Shown: piece by piece, positions 1 through 9,584 of the stretch
How the letters are laid out: every line of letters starts with the position of its first letter
Numbering within the stretch: the stretch's first letter is position 1
From: Thiocapsa sp.
GTDB lineage: Bacteria; Pseudomonadota; Gammaproteobacteria; Chromatiales; Chromatiaceae
DNA: 34,276 nt
NCBI RefSeq assembly: GCF_011390875.1
Contig: NZ_JAABRP010000022.1
Span: 1-34,276, forward strand
Reading direction: 5' to 3'
Made by a program: the position numbers and the translations under genes
The notes under the pieces: model-generated
The model's database searches: none
What the model was told of the DNA's origin: nothing
The model's input: only the letters and a program-made list of their open reading frames with translations

Positions 1-257
1 GAAGAGGGCGCGACCTGCAGGGCACCGAGGGCATAGGCCAAGGCGCACTTGGCGCAATCGAAGAGAGAATCGCCGCCGTCTCCGGGCGTGGCTTGCGGAT
101 CGCCTTGGGAGAGGGATGTGCCGTGCATGGGACAGCTACCGCCGAGATCGGCGATGTGCTCGCAGGGCAGCGCGACACGCGACCAGGTCTGCGTCTGGAA
201 TGCCAAGACGCAGAAGAGGATCAGCATCACGGTGGCGGGATGAGCGCGGCGCATCAT
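1..257 (-). CDS. Small secreted Cys-rich protein, DUF2946/CopL-like (3' end beyond window)
   Basis: Reverse-strand reading from ATG at 257: MMRRAHPATVMLILFCVLAFQTQTWSRVALPCEHIADLGGSCPMHG...FDCAKCALAYALGALQVAPS. Signal-like N-terminus, CEH / CPMHG / CAKC metal-type motifs, no stop before the window edge. Absent from the ORF track because it is open-ended. Confidence 0.55.
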   Translation of the reverse strand, partial: MMRRAHPATVMLILFCVLAFQTQTWSRVALPCEHIADLGGSCPMHGTSLSQGDPQATPGDGGDSLFDCAKCALAYALGALQVAPS

Positions 258-474
258 CTCAATATGGGCCCGTCACCAGGATCGCGCAAGCGAGATTGCG
301 ATCGCCGGCCAGGTCGTTGATCGGAACCCGTCGGTTAGAAAAAACCTCGCCTCGGATGCCCGACGCCTGCTGCACTGCAACATTCTACGGTACAATAGTT
401 GCTAAACTTCTAATGGACCTAATAGACCCCATGGTCTCATCGTTCTTTTCACGCATCCATCGGCAGTAGCGCAT

Positions 475-1047
475 ATGAGCAGTCCCGACAGTTTCAAGCA
501 GTCCCTGACCCGCGCCCGCGAGTACGGTCTCGAGGAGTTCCTCGAGATCATCAGCGAGATGTCTCAGGTCAGTACCCGCAAGGGCATCATCGATCGGAAA
601 AACAAAGAGCTGATCACCTTGGGTATGGCCCTGACGAAGCAGTGCAGACGCTGCATCGACATCCACACCAAGGAGGCCATCCGCCTGCACGTGATGCCCG
701 GAGAGCTCACGCAGGTCCGCAAGATTGCGCTCTTTCTCAAGGCGAGCCCGCGTGAAGGCGGCGAGATGTGGGACTCTTGGGAGGATTCCTGGCGGGAATA
801 CGTCCTCGGGCGCGGACCGATCCAGCATCACGTCCGCGAGTTGATCGCCTTGGGCATCGCACTGGTGGAGCAGCGCCGCGATCATATCCACCTGCACGCA
901 CGTGCTGCGCTCGATTTCGGTGCGCCGCCCGAGGAGATCTTCGAGGTCATGCCGATCGCGCTGCTCATGGACGGCGCGCCGGCCTTGTCGCAAATCCCCC
1001 ATCTCGTCGACGCCCTCGACGGCCCTCCCCTCGCCATGAGCGCCTAA
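475..1047 (+). CDS. Carboxymuconolactone decarboxylase (CMD)/AhpD-like family protein, two CMD repeats
   Basis: 190 aa. First repeat has LGMALTKQCRRCIDIHTKEAI (CxxC...H). Second repeat LGIALVEQRRDHIHLHARAAL has the same architecture without the cysteines. Confidence 0.8.
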   Translation: MSSPDSFKQSLTRAREYGLEEFLEIISEMSQVSTRKGIIDRKNKELITLGMALTKQCRRCIDIHTKEAIRLHVMPGELTQVRKIALFLKASPREGGEMWDSWEDSWREYVLGRGPIQHHVRELIALGIALVEQRRDHIHLHARAALDFGAPPEEIFEVMPIALLMDGAPALSQIPHLVDALDGPPLAMSA

Positions 1048-1074
1048 GGAACGATTCAAAAACAACCGAAACAC

Positions 1075-1174
1075 GTAGGATGGGTAGAGCGCAGCGAAAC
1101 CCATCCTACCCGCTCAGACGCCCAATCCAGGTGGCGGGGCGGAAAAGAAGGGTTTCGCTACGCTCTACCCATCC
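1075..1174. repeat. Imperfect inverted repeat of the GTAGGATGGGTAGAGCGCAGCGAAACCC type
   Basis: Arm 1078-1102 ggatgggtagagcgcagcgaaaccc pairs with 1150-1174 gggtttcgctacgctctacccatcc (24/25). A nested 11-bp hairpin gtaggatgggt (1075-1085) / acccatcctac (1099-1109) is also present. Confidence 0.8.
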
Positions 1175-1207
1175 CGTGAATCAGGTATTCACCTTGTTTC
1201 TGTATCG

Positions 1208-1294
1208 TTAAACCGCGCCTGCTGCGGCGGTCGTCCGAGCATGCGCGGCCAAGCCAATCCAAAAAACGACGCATACCGCACCGGGCGCGGTTTA
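1208..1294. repeat. ~87-bp TIR element, solo copy (A)
   Basis: ttaaaccgcgcc ... gggcgcggttta termini. Interior gcgcggccaagccaatccaaaaaacgacgcataccgcaccgg is shared with the copies at 14674, 14783 and 21394. Confidence 0.85.
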
Positions 1295-1333
1295 GCGACC
1301 GCATCTACCTCCCCCACTGTGCGGGAGATTGTT

Positions 1334-2971
1334 TCATCTCGCATCATCGACACCGGCGGCTGCGCGCTGCAGTCGGGAGAGTCGATCCTCGACCTCGCGC
1401 CCGCGCCCCGTGCAAACATGCTGAGCAAATCCGGCACCCGCCTCTGCATAGAGGTTGAAGACCTGGCTGACGCCGGCGGCCCGCAGGATCGCCTCGTCAT
1501 CGGGAAATTTTGCGATGGCGCCGATGGTTCCCGCGAAACCCTCCTTGATCAGGTGCTCGGCGGCGAAGACGTTCTCCGAGACCTGCGGCATCGCCAAGAG
1601 CACCACCTTGATGTGACCGTCGTTCAGATGCAAACGGTGCCAAAAGTCAGCGTCCGTTGCGCTGCCCTGAACGACATTGCGACCGCTCGCCGAGTGCCGT
1701 GCGACGGCATCCGGGTCCGCGTCGATACCGACGGGTTTGAGCCCCTTGTCCATCGTGAGCGTATCGTAGGCGCCGGTGCCGACGCGCCCCATCCCGATAA
1801 TCATCGCGTTGGCGTCCGCAGGATCGATCTCGCGCTCGATCGGCAGGCGTACGGTTCGCTCCTGGCGCCGCAGCCGATCGCTGAACAGCTCGTAGAGGCC
1901 ATGCGCGCGCGAATCGAGGAAAGCGGCAATCACCAGCGACACGCCGACGGTGATCGCGACGATGGCGAGCCAATCCGACGACAACCAGCCCGACTTCTCG
2001 GCGATGGCGGCCACGATCAGACCGAACTCGCTGTAGCTCGCCAGCGACAGGCTCCCGAGCAAGGCCGTGCGGGCACGCAGCCGAAAGGCCAACAACAGCT
2101 GCTCGAACAGGAACCCCTTCAACACCAGGAACAGCACCAGCAGCAGCACGGTCGGCGCCATATCGGCACTGGGTACTGCGGTCAACCCGATGCTCAGGAA
2201 GAACCCGACCAGAAAGAGATCCTTGAGTCCGAGTAGGGTCTTCGCCAACTCCCCGGACTTGGCATGCGGGGCGATCAAGATCCCGAGCAGCAGGGCGCCC
2301 AAATCACCCTTGATGTGCAGCGCCTCGAAGAGCTGGGCGCCGCCGAGCGCGAAGGTGATACCGAACAACAACAGCAGCTCGCCATGTCCGGCGCGATCCA
2401 GGACCCGGCCGATGACGCCGCGCAAAGGGATCAAGGAGAAGAGCAGCAAGGACCAGAGCATCGGCACCTTGCCCAAGGAGAAGGCCAGAAAAAGCACCGC
2501 CGCGAGATCCTGAACGATCAGGATACCGATCGCGATGGTGCCGTACAGCGAGCCCATCTCGCCCTTCTCCTCGAGCACCTTCACGGCGAAGACGGTGCTC
2601 GAGAAGCTGAGCGCGAAGGCGAGGATCAGAGTGTTCCGATGACCGAGCTCGCCCAGATAGGGCACGCCGAGCGCACCGAACGTCAAGAGGGCCGGCACGA
2701 GCACACCGATGAAGGCAACCATATGCAGGCCGGCGACGCCCCAGACCTGGGGCTCGGCCAGGCTCTTCAGCTTGAGCTTGAGGCCGATGGAAAAGAGCAG
2801 AAGGGTCACGCCCAAGTCCGATAGCGTGTTGACCATCGAGGTCGCCTCTGCCCCGAAAGCGTGCAAGGTAAAACCCGCCACGAGATAGCCCACCAGCGGC
2901 GGCAATCCGATCTGGCGCGCGGCCAAGCCGGCCGCAAAAGCAAGGGCCAGCCAGCTTATCGTATCAATCAT
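1334..2971 (-). CDS. CPA2-family monovalent cation:proton antiporter (Kef-like) with TrkA-N/NAD-binding domain
   Basis: 545 aa; MIDTISWLALAFAAGLAARQIGLPPLVGYLVAGF, multiple TM segments, then NAMIIGMGRVGTGAYDTL Rossmann motif. Confidence 0.88.
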   Translation of the reverse strand: MIDTISWLALAFAAGLAARQIGLPPLVGYLVAGFTLHAFGAEATSMVNTLSDLGVTLLLFSIGLKLKLKSLAEPQVWGVAGLHMVAFIGVLVPALLTFGALGVPYLGELGHRNTLILAFALSFSSTVFAVKVLEEKGEMGSLYGTIAIGILIVQDLAAVLFLAFSLGKVPMLWSLLLFSLIPLRGVIGRVLDRAGHGELLLLFGITFALGGAQLFEALHIKGDLGALLLGILIAPHAKSGELAKTLLGLKDLFLVGFFLSIGLTAVPSADMAPTVLLLVLFLVLKGFLFEQLLLAFRLRARTALLGSLSLASYSEFGLIVAAIAEKSGWLSSDWLAIVAITVGVSLVIAAFLDSRAHGLYELFSDRLRRQERTVRLPIEREIDPADANAMIIGMGRVGTGAYDTLTMDKGLKPVGIDADPDAVARHSASGRNVVQGSATDADFWHRLHLNDGHIKVVLLAMPQVSENVFAAEHLIKEGFAGTIGAIAKFPDDEAILRAAGVSQVFNLYAEAGAGFAQHVCTGRGREVEDRLSRLQRAAAGVDDAR

Positions 2972-3173
2972 TCAGTCAGCTCCGCCTCGATGTCCGTCAG
3001 GCAGCGGCTCCCGGATCGCTGCCGTCGAAACTGCCTGCGAACGGTTTGGAAGCCTGCCGGGTTGCCTAAGCAAACACTGCGCCCGATAAGCCAACACCAT
3101 ACCGAGCGCACGTGGCTTTTTCGAAAGGCGGGGTCCGGGACGTGTAATGTGGCTGAAAGCCAGCGTACATTCG

Positions 3174-5585
3174 CTATAAATCCGAGTGCAACGTGCCAGA
3201 CTGCTCCCCGAGCTGCTTCAGGACTGGATCGTCCGGGGCTTGAACGCGGAGTCTCTCAAGCCAGCGCTCGGCGGCATCCGCTCGGTCGAGCTTGGCATTG
3301 TATTGGATCAGGGCGATCAGGATGTCGCGATCGGTCGGGGCTTTACCCTGGGCGGCTTCGAGGATGGAGAGTGCCTCCGGGGTCCGATCGGCACCGTCGA
3401 GCGCGACGGCGTAGACGTAGGCATAGCGGCTGTTGTGCGGGGACAGATCCGCGGCACGCGCCAGCTCTTGGACGGCGGCATCGAGCCGCTTTGATCGGAC
3501 CTGGGCAAGACCCAATGCGTAGTGTAGGTCGGCGCGCTCTGAGGCTGTGGCGGGCTCCGCGGCGAGTCCGGCCGTCAGCTCTGCCACGGCATCGGACTCG
3601 CGGCCCAGCGCCCGATAGAGGTCGGCCAGGTTCACTCGCGCCGGGGTGAAGCGTCGATCAAGGCTCAGGGCGGTGCGATACGCCTGCTCGGCGACACGCG
3701 ACTCGCCGGCATCGAATGCCAGCAGGCCGAGATTCAGGTGTGCCTCCGGTCGGTCGGCATTCACCATCTCCGCCATCGCATACTCCTCCAATGCGGCACT
3801 GAGGCGATCCGCCAGCTCGCCCCCGATGCCTTGCGTCATCATCGGCGCCAGCACGCGCGCGGCCTCCAGTCTCACCGTAAGCGCCGGATCGGAGAGCAGC
3901 GGCCAGACCAGCTCGACCCGGGTCTGCAGGTCCGCGAGGTCCAGGACGCGCACCGCTTGCGCGCGCACCTGTGCCTGCGGGTCGTCGAGCAGGCGCTGCA
4001 CGGTCGGAAGTGCAGTCGGATCTGCGTGGTCGCGGAGCCGCTCCAGGGCGCTGGCCCGAGCAATGGCGGGTTGGGTTGAATCGGCCGCGAGTGCGAGCAG
4101 CCGCGCGCCGGCATCCGGGGCATTGGTGTCCGCCGCATGCAGCGCCTCGCCGAAGTGCGGTCCCCGATACGCCGGGTCCGGATACCAGGTCTCCACCGCG
4201 CTCGCGGCCCAAGCGGCATCCTTATCCTGATGACAGGCGTTGCAGGCGTTCGGTGTGCCAAGCGTCAGGGACAGATCAGGCCGAGGCACGCGCAGGCTGT
4301 GGTCGGCGCGCTCGTCCACGACCATGTAAAAGCGTTGGGGCATATGACAGGCCACGCAGGCGGCGCCGGTCGAGCCGGCCGGGTGGTGATGGTGCTCGGG
4401 CGAATCGTAGCGGGCGGGCGTATGGCAGCGGGCGCAGACGGCGTTGCCCTCGGCGAGCAGTTCGAGGCTATGAGGCTCGTGGCAGTCGCTGCACACGACC
4501 CCTTGATGGTACATCCGGCTTTGGATAAAGGAGCCGTGGACGAAGACCTCGTCCTTGATCTGGCCATCCGGGAAGTAGAGCGCGGGATCGAGCAGGGCGA
4601 GGCGGAAACCCTGATGCAGGGGTTCGCCCGGGCTCGGCGTGTCCTGGATACGGCCGCGTCTGGAATGACAACGGGCGCAGGTCTCGCTCTGGAGGTGCGG
4701 ACCGCCTTGGGGCGAGCGGGTCACGGATCGCTCCGGCTTGCCTGTCTCGGGATTGATCTGCCAGACACCGCCGTCGCGATCCTTAAGTTCGACCAGTAAA
4801 CCGCGACCGTCGGCATCGGTCGCCGCAGCCGACTCGGCGTTCTCACCGGCCGGCCGCGCCTTGGCCCATTCGACATGACGGGCACCGGGTCCGTGACAGG
4901 CCTCGCAGGCGACGTTGATCTCCGCGTATCGGGTGTCGTAGATCTGTCGCTCGGCGTCGTAGCGTTTTTGCAGGTCGGTGGAATGGCAGTCCGCGCATTG
5001 ATAGTTCCAGGTCTGCTCCGCGGCGGTCCAATGGACCGGGTTGCTGTGGTCCATCGGCGCATTCGGATCGGCATCGGGGTAGAGATGAAACCAGCGCTGC
5101 CCGCCCTCCTCCGGCGAGCGCGTATCCCAGGCCAGGCCGAGCGCCTGGAGTCGCCCGCCCGGAAACGCGATCAGATATTGCTGCAAGGGAGACCAGCCGA
5201 AGGTGTAGCGGATCGGATAGTCCCGCAGCGCCCCGTCGGGTCCGTCGGTCTGCACGAAGTAGCCGCCGTCCCGGCGAAAGAAGCGGGATGTGACGCCGTG
5301 CGCCTCGATCTCGGCATCGTCGAAGTTGCCGAGGACGGTGTCCGGCGTCGCCTGCGTCATCGCACGGTCATGGTCGGAGCCATTCCAAAGATCAAACTCC
5401 GCCTGGTGGCACTCTGCGCAGACCGCGACGCCCACATAGCCGCGTTGCATGTGCTCCGGATCCAGATGCGGATCCAGAGACGGTTCAGGCCCGGTCGACC
5501 GGGGTGCACCCGTCTCGACGGGCACATCCGCGGCCTGCACCAAGGGGGCCAGCAGGAGGGCGAGGCAGATGGCGCGCAGGTCCAT
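3174..5585 (-). CDS. Secreted octaheme c-type cytochrome with HEAT-like and TPR repeats
   Basis: 803 aa. Signal peptide MDLRAICLALLLAPLVQA. Eight CxxCH motifs (CAECH, CADCH, CEACH, CARCH, CSDCH, CARCH, CVACH, CNACH), followed by HEAT-like and TPR regions. Confidence 0.88.
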   Translation of the reverse strand: MDLRAICLALLLAPLVQAADVPVETGAPRSTGPEPSLDPHLDPEHMQRGYVGVAVCAECHQAEFDLWNGSDHDRAMTQATPDTVLGNFDDAEIEAHGVTSRFFRRDGGYFVQTDGPDGALRDYPIRYTFGWSPLQQYLIAFPGGRLQALGLAWDTRSPEEGGQRWFHLYPDADPNAPMDHSNPVHWTAAEQTWNYQCADCHSTDLQKRYDAERQIYDTRYAEINVACEACHGPGARHVEWAKARPAGENAESAAATDADGRGLLVELKDRDGGVWQINPETGKPERSVTRSPQGGPHLQSETCARCHSRRGRIQDTPSPGEPLHQGFRLALLDPALYFPDGQIKDEVFVHGSFIQSRMYHQGVVCSDCHEPHSLELLAEGNAVCARCHTPARYDSPEHHHHPAGSTGAACVACHMPQRFYMVVDERADHSLRVPRPDLSLTLGTPNACNACHQDKDAAWAASAVETWYPDPAYRGPHFGEALHAADTNAPDAGARLLALAADSTQPAIARASALERLRDHADPTALPTVQRLLDDPQAQVRAQAVRVLDLADLQTRVELVWPLLSDPALTVRLEAARVLAPMMTQGIGGELADRLSAALEEYAMAEMVNADRPEAHLNLGLLAFDAGESRVAEQAYRTALSLDRRFTPARVNLADLYRALGRESDAVAELTAGLAAEPATASERADLHYALGLAQVRSKRLDAAVQELARAADLSPHNSRYAYVYAVALDGADRTPEALSILEAAQGKAPTDRDILIALIQYNAKLDRADAAERWLERLRVQAPDDPVLKQLGEQSGTLHSDL

Positions 5586-6088
5586 GGGCGTGGGCTTCTC
5601 CGGAGGACACTCAAGATACGCTGAATGGTATACCCGTTGCGCCGTAAGAGAATGGTCGGCGCATCAAAGACCGGCATCGGACGATGCTTCAGGCAGCGAA
5701 CGCACCAACAATGGGCACGCCGACCGGGCCGCCACGGGGCACGTCGCTGGATCGGCGCACGCCCCCGCCCCCGACTCGCGCTTGACCGAACGGCTCGGGC
5801 TTGCGTGCAGCGGACTCCCTGTCCCCGTTGACCTCGAAACCCCTCGGCAGCCGACGCGCAAGCCGTTTCGCAAGACAGCGCCGGAATTTTGTGGGATCGT
5901 TGGCACCTGAACCGAATCCCTCGGCGACACTTCGGAACGATCTTTGCTTAATGATCACCGCGGATCGCCACCCCACGGTAAGACAGCAACACCTCGAACC
6001 GTCCTTCGTTGTCTGACCGAACCCGGCCTGCGCCGCGGTACGACAGTCCGACTCGACACACGACACTTCAGTTAGGAACCCAGCCCCG

Positions 6089-9000
6089 ATGTCGATCCTC
6101 GTCGCCATTAATCATAAGACCGAATACCGCTTCGACCGCTCGGTGAACCTCGCGCCGCATGTCGTGCGCCTGCGTCCGGCCCCGCACTGCCGCACACCGA
6201 TCCGTTCCTACTCGCTGAAGGTCGAACCCGCCGAGCATTTCATCAACTGGCAGCAGGATGCCTTCGGCAACTACCTGGCACGCCTGGTCTTTCCCGAAAA
6301 AGCCAAGACGCTGACGGTCGAGGTCGACGTGATCGCCGAGATGATCACGATCAATCCCTTCGACTTCTTTCTCGAAGACTATGCCTTCTATTACCCCTTC
6401 GAGTACGAGCCCGACCTGCGCAAAGAGCTGGCACCCTACCTCGAAGTGACCGAGAGCGGAGCGCTGCTGACGGAGTGGCTCTCGGCCGTGGACCGGACCA
6501 AGCGCGAGACGGTCTACTTCCTCGTGGATCTGAACCAGCGTCTTCAGCAAGACATCAACTACGTCATCCGCATGGAGGTCGGGGTCCAGACCTGCGAGGA
6601 GACCCTGAACCGGCGTCTGGGCTCGTGCCGCGATTCCGCCTGGCTGCTGGTGCAGATCCTGCGCCACCTGGGTCTGGCTGCGCGTTTTGTCTCCGGCTAC
6701 CTGGTGCAGTTGACGGCGGATGTGAAATCGCTCGACGGCCCGTCCGGTCCGGAGGCCGACTTCACCGACCTGCACGCCTGGGCCGAGGTCTATGTGCCGG
6801 GCGCCGGCTGGATCGGGCTCGATCCCACCTCGGGGCTGTTCGCGGGCGAAGGCCACATCCCGCTCGCCTGCTCGCCGGCACCGCGCAGCGCCGCACCCAT
6901 CACGGGCGCGACGGACAAGTGCGAGGTCGAGCTCTATTTCCACAACGAGATCACGCGCATCCACGAGGACCCGCGGGTCACCAAGCCCTACACCGACGAG
7001 CAGTGGGCAGCGATCGAGTCGCTCGGCCATCAGGTCGACGCCGAGCTCAAGGCCAACGACGTGCGCCTGACCATGGGGGGCGAGCCGACCTTCGTCTCGA
7101 TCGACGACATGGACGGCGCGGAGTGGAATATCGCAGCCCTCGGCCCGACCAAGAAGATCCTGGCCGAGGATCTGATGCTGCGCCTCAAGCGCCACTTCGC
7201 ACCCGGCGGGCTTCTGCACATCGGGCAAGGCAAATGGTACCCGGGCGAACAGCTGCCGCGCTGGGCGCTGTCCTGTTTCTGGCGCAAGGACGGTCAGCCG
7301 GTCTGGCGAAACCCCGAGCTGTTCGGCCTGGAGAACACGCAATACGGCCACGGGCCCGCGGAGGCCGAGATCTTCGTGCGCACCCTGGCCCGTCACCTGG
7401 GCGTGGATCCGACGTTCGCGTCGGAGGCCCATGAAGACGTCTTCTACTATCTTTGGAAAGAGGCACGCCTGCCGGCGAACGTCGACCCGCTCGACAACAA
7501 GCTCAAGGACCCCAACGAACGCAAGCGCCTGACCCGGCTCTTTCAACAGGGCCTGAACCGCGTCGCGGGCTATGTGCTGCCGTTGCGCTGGTGGGGATTC
7601 GGTGCCGAGGGGCGCTGGAAGAGCGGGCGCTGGACCTTCCGCGACGGCAACCTCTTCCTGATCCCGGGCGACTCCCCGATGGGCTTCCGCCTGCCCCTGG
7701 ATGCCCTGCCCTACATCCCCGAGGGTGAGCTGGATACGGTCCCCGAGCGCAACCCCTTCGAGGCGGTCACCGCGCTGCGCTCGCCCTTCGACGAGGTGGC
7801 GCGCCGTTACACGCGTCTGGTCGAGCCGGCCCAAGCGCCGCAGACCATCCGCGAGCAGGGTCACCGGCCGCAGGATCTCGCCGCGCGCTACGGGCGCGTG
7901 ACGCCTCCGGACGAGTCGCACCAGTCGCTGCACCCGCAGGTCGCCTTGCCGGACGACCTGCATCCGGACCTGATCCGCACCGCGCTTTGCATCGAGCCGC
8001 GCGAAGGTCGGCTGTACTGCTTCATGCCGCCGCTCACGCATCTGGAGCATTGGTTGGATCTTGTGCTCTGTCTGGAGGACACGGCTGCCGAGCTCAAGAT
8101 GCCCATCATCATCGAGGGCTACGAGCCGCCGCGCGACCATCGGCTCCAGAAGCTGGCGGTCACGCCCGATCCCGGCGTCATCGAGGTCAACATCCATCCG
8201 TCCGAGAGCTGGGACGACATGGTGCGCGACACCCAGATCCTCTACGAAGAGGCACGCCAAGCCCGGCTCGGCACCGAGAAGTTCATGCTCGACGGCCGCC
8301 ACACGGGCACCGGCGGCGGAAACCACGTCACCCTCGGCGGCCCGACCCCGGCGGACAGCCCGCTCCTGCGCAAGCCCGATCTGGTGCAGAGCCTGATCGG
8401 CTACTGGCAGCATCACCCGAGCCTGTCCTATCTCTTCTCGGGGATGTTCATCGGCCCGACCAGCCAGGCCCCGCGGGTCGACGAGGCACGCGACGACCGG
8501 CTCTACGAGCTCGACATCGCATTCCAGCAGATGCCGCCCGGCGAGGTGCCGCAGCCTTGGGTGGTCGATCGGGTGCTGCGCAACCTGCTGACCGACGTCA
8601 CCGGCAACACCCACCGCACCGAGTTCTGCATCGACAAGCTCTACTCGCCCGACAGCGCCTCCGGGCGTCAGGGCCTGGTCGAGTTCCGCGCCTTCGAGAT
8701 GCCGCCGCACGCCCGCATGAGCCTCGCCCAGATGCTCCTGCTGCGGACCCTGGTCGCGCGCTTCTGGAAGGAACCCTACCGCCGTAAGCCCGTGCGCTGG
8801 GGCACCGAGCTGCATGATCGTTTCCTGCTGCCCCATTTCGTGCGGCAGGACTTCAACGACGTCATCTGCGACCTGCAGCGTGCCGGCTATCCCTTCGATC
8901 CGGCCTGGTTCGATCCCTTCTTCGAGTTCCGCTTCCCGCACTACGGGGATCTGGTCACCGAGAACGGGATCGACATGGAGCTGCGTGCAGCCATCGAGCC

Positions 9001-9484
9001 TTGGCATGTCCTGGGCGAAGAGGTCACGGCGCAGGGCACCGCCCGCTTCGTCGACAGCTCGGTGGAGCGGATGCAGGTGAAGGTCAACGGCATGGTCGGC
9101 GATCGGCATGTACTGGTGTGCAATGGCCGGCGTGTGCCGCTGCGACCGACGGGACGCAAGGCCGAGTTCGTGGCGGGGATCCGCTTCAAGGCGTGGAGCC
9201 CGCCGTCCGGTCTACACCCGACCATCCCCTCGCACAGCCCGCTTCTGTTCGAGATTGTCGATCTCTGGAACCGGGCGAGCCTGGGTGGCTGCACCTACTA
9301 TGTCGCCCATCCGGGCGGTCGCAGCGAGAGCAACTTCCCGGTGAACAGCTACGAGGCGGAAAGCCGACGTATCGCCCGCTTCCGGCTGATGGGCCATACC
9401 CCGGGGCCGATCGACCCGCCGCCGCACGAGCCGGCGGGGGAGCATCCCTATACGCTGGATCTGCGGTACAAACCGGGGTGCTGA
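6089..9484 (+). CDS. Large transglutaminase-like protein with DUF2126 C-terminal region
   Basis: 1131 aa. Transglutaminase-like N-terminus; Cys/His/Asp triad context RRLGSCRDSAWLLVQ, DLHAWAEVYVPG, GLDPTSG; long DUF2126-type C-terminal region. Confidence 0.9.
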   Translation: MSILVAINHKTEYRFDRSVNLAPHVVRLRPAPHCRTPIRSYSLKVEPAEHFINWQQDAFGNYLARLVFPEKAKTLTVEVDVIAEMITINPFDFFLEDYAFYYPFEYEPDLRKELAPYLEVTESGALLTEWLSAVDRTKRETVYFLVDLNQRLQQDINYVIRMEVGVQTCEETLNRRLGSCRDSAWLLVQILRHLGLAARFVSGYLVQLTADVKSLDGPSGPEADFTDLHAWAEVYVPGAGWIGLDPTSGLFAGEGHIPLACSPAPRSAAPITGATDKCEVELYFHNEITRIHEDPRVTKPYTDEQWAAIESLGHQVDAELKANDVRLTMGGEPTFVSIDDMDGAEWNIAALGPTKKILAEDLMLRLKRHFAPGGLLHIGQGKWYPGEQLPRWALSCFWRKDGQPVWRNPELFGLENTQYGHGPAEAEIFVRTLARHLGVDPTFASEAHEDVFYYLWKEARLPANVDPLDNKLKDPNERKRLTRLFQQGLNRVAGYVLPLRWWGFGAEGRWKSGRWTFRDGNLFLIPGDSPMGFRLPLDALPYIPEGELDTVPERNPFEAVTALRSPFDEVARRYTRLVEPAQAPQTIREQGHRPQDLAARYGRVTPPDESHQSLHPQVALPDDLHPDLIRTALCIEPREGRLYCFMPPLTHLEHWLDLVLCLEDTAAELKMPIIIEGYEPPRDHRLQKLAVTPDPGVIEVNIHPSESWDDMVRDTQILYEEARQARLGTEKFMLDGRHTGTGGGNHVTLGGPTPADSPLLRKPDLVQSLIGYWQHHPSLSYLFSGMFIGPTSQAPRVDEARDDRLYELDIAFQQMPPGEVPQPWVVDRVLRNLLTDVTGNTHRTEFCIDKLYSPDSASGRQGLVEFRAFEMPPHARMSLAQMLLLRTLVARFWKEPYRRKPVRWGTELHDRFLLPHFVRQDFNDVICDLQRAGYPFDPAWFDPFFEFRFPHYGDLVTENGIDMELRAAIEPWHVLGEEVTAQGTARFVDSSVERMQVKVNGMVGDRHVLVCNGRRVPLRPTGRKAEFVAGIRFKAWSPPSGLHPTIPSHSPLLFEIVDLWNRASLGGCTYYVAHPGGRSESNFPVNSYEAESRRIARFRLMGHTPGPIDPPPHEPAGEHPYTLDLRYKPGC

Positions 9485-9486
9485 GC

Positions 9487-9571
9487 TAAAACGCGTCCCG
9501 AGCGGATATCCGGGCTGCGTTGAAAGACGCGGCCCGGTGCATGCCGAGGGGTCTGCTTTGGACGAGGTTTA
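9487..9571. repeat. Diverged solo copy (F) of the ~87-bp TIR element
   Basis: taaaacgcgtcc...ggacgaggttta (10/12 pairing). Left end cgcgtcccgagcggatat matches cgcgtccagagcgacatg of the copy at 21287. Begins 2 nt after the stop codon at 9482-9484. Confidence 0.6.
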
Positions 9572-9584
9572 GAGATCGAGTGGA

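Noticed and set aside
380-400. TACAAT as a -10 box upstream of the CMD gene
   Set aside because: No convincing -35 at 16-18 bp spacing; too weak to annotate.
1241-2236. 331-aa plus-strand ORF overlapping the antiporter, and similar long antisense ORFs (4875-5624, 13406-14785, 22468-23238, 18438-19643, 31036-32004)
   Set aside because: All are mirror frames of recognised genes on the opposite strand, with no recognisable domains.
5640-6088. Small ORFs in the gap between the cytochrome and transglutaminase genes
   Set aside because: Overlapping ORFs in several frames on both strands, none with recognisable domains; no conserved RNA fold recognised.
6068-9109. 1013-aa ORF antisense to the transglutaminase gene
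   Set aside because: Low-complexity, D/R/V/H/L-rich composition typical of the antisense frame of a GC-rich gene; the plus-strand ORF has clear family motifs.
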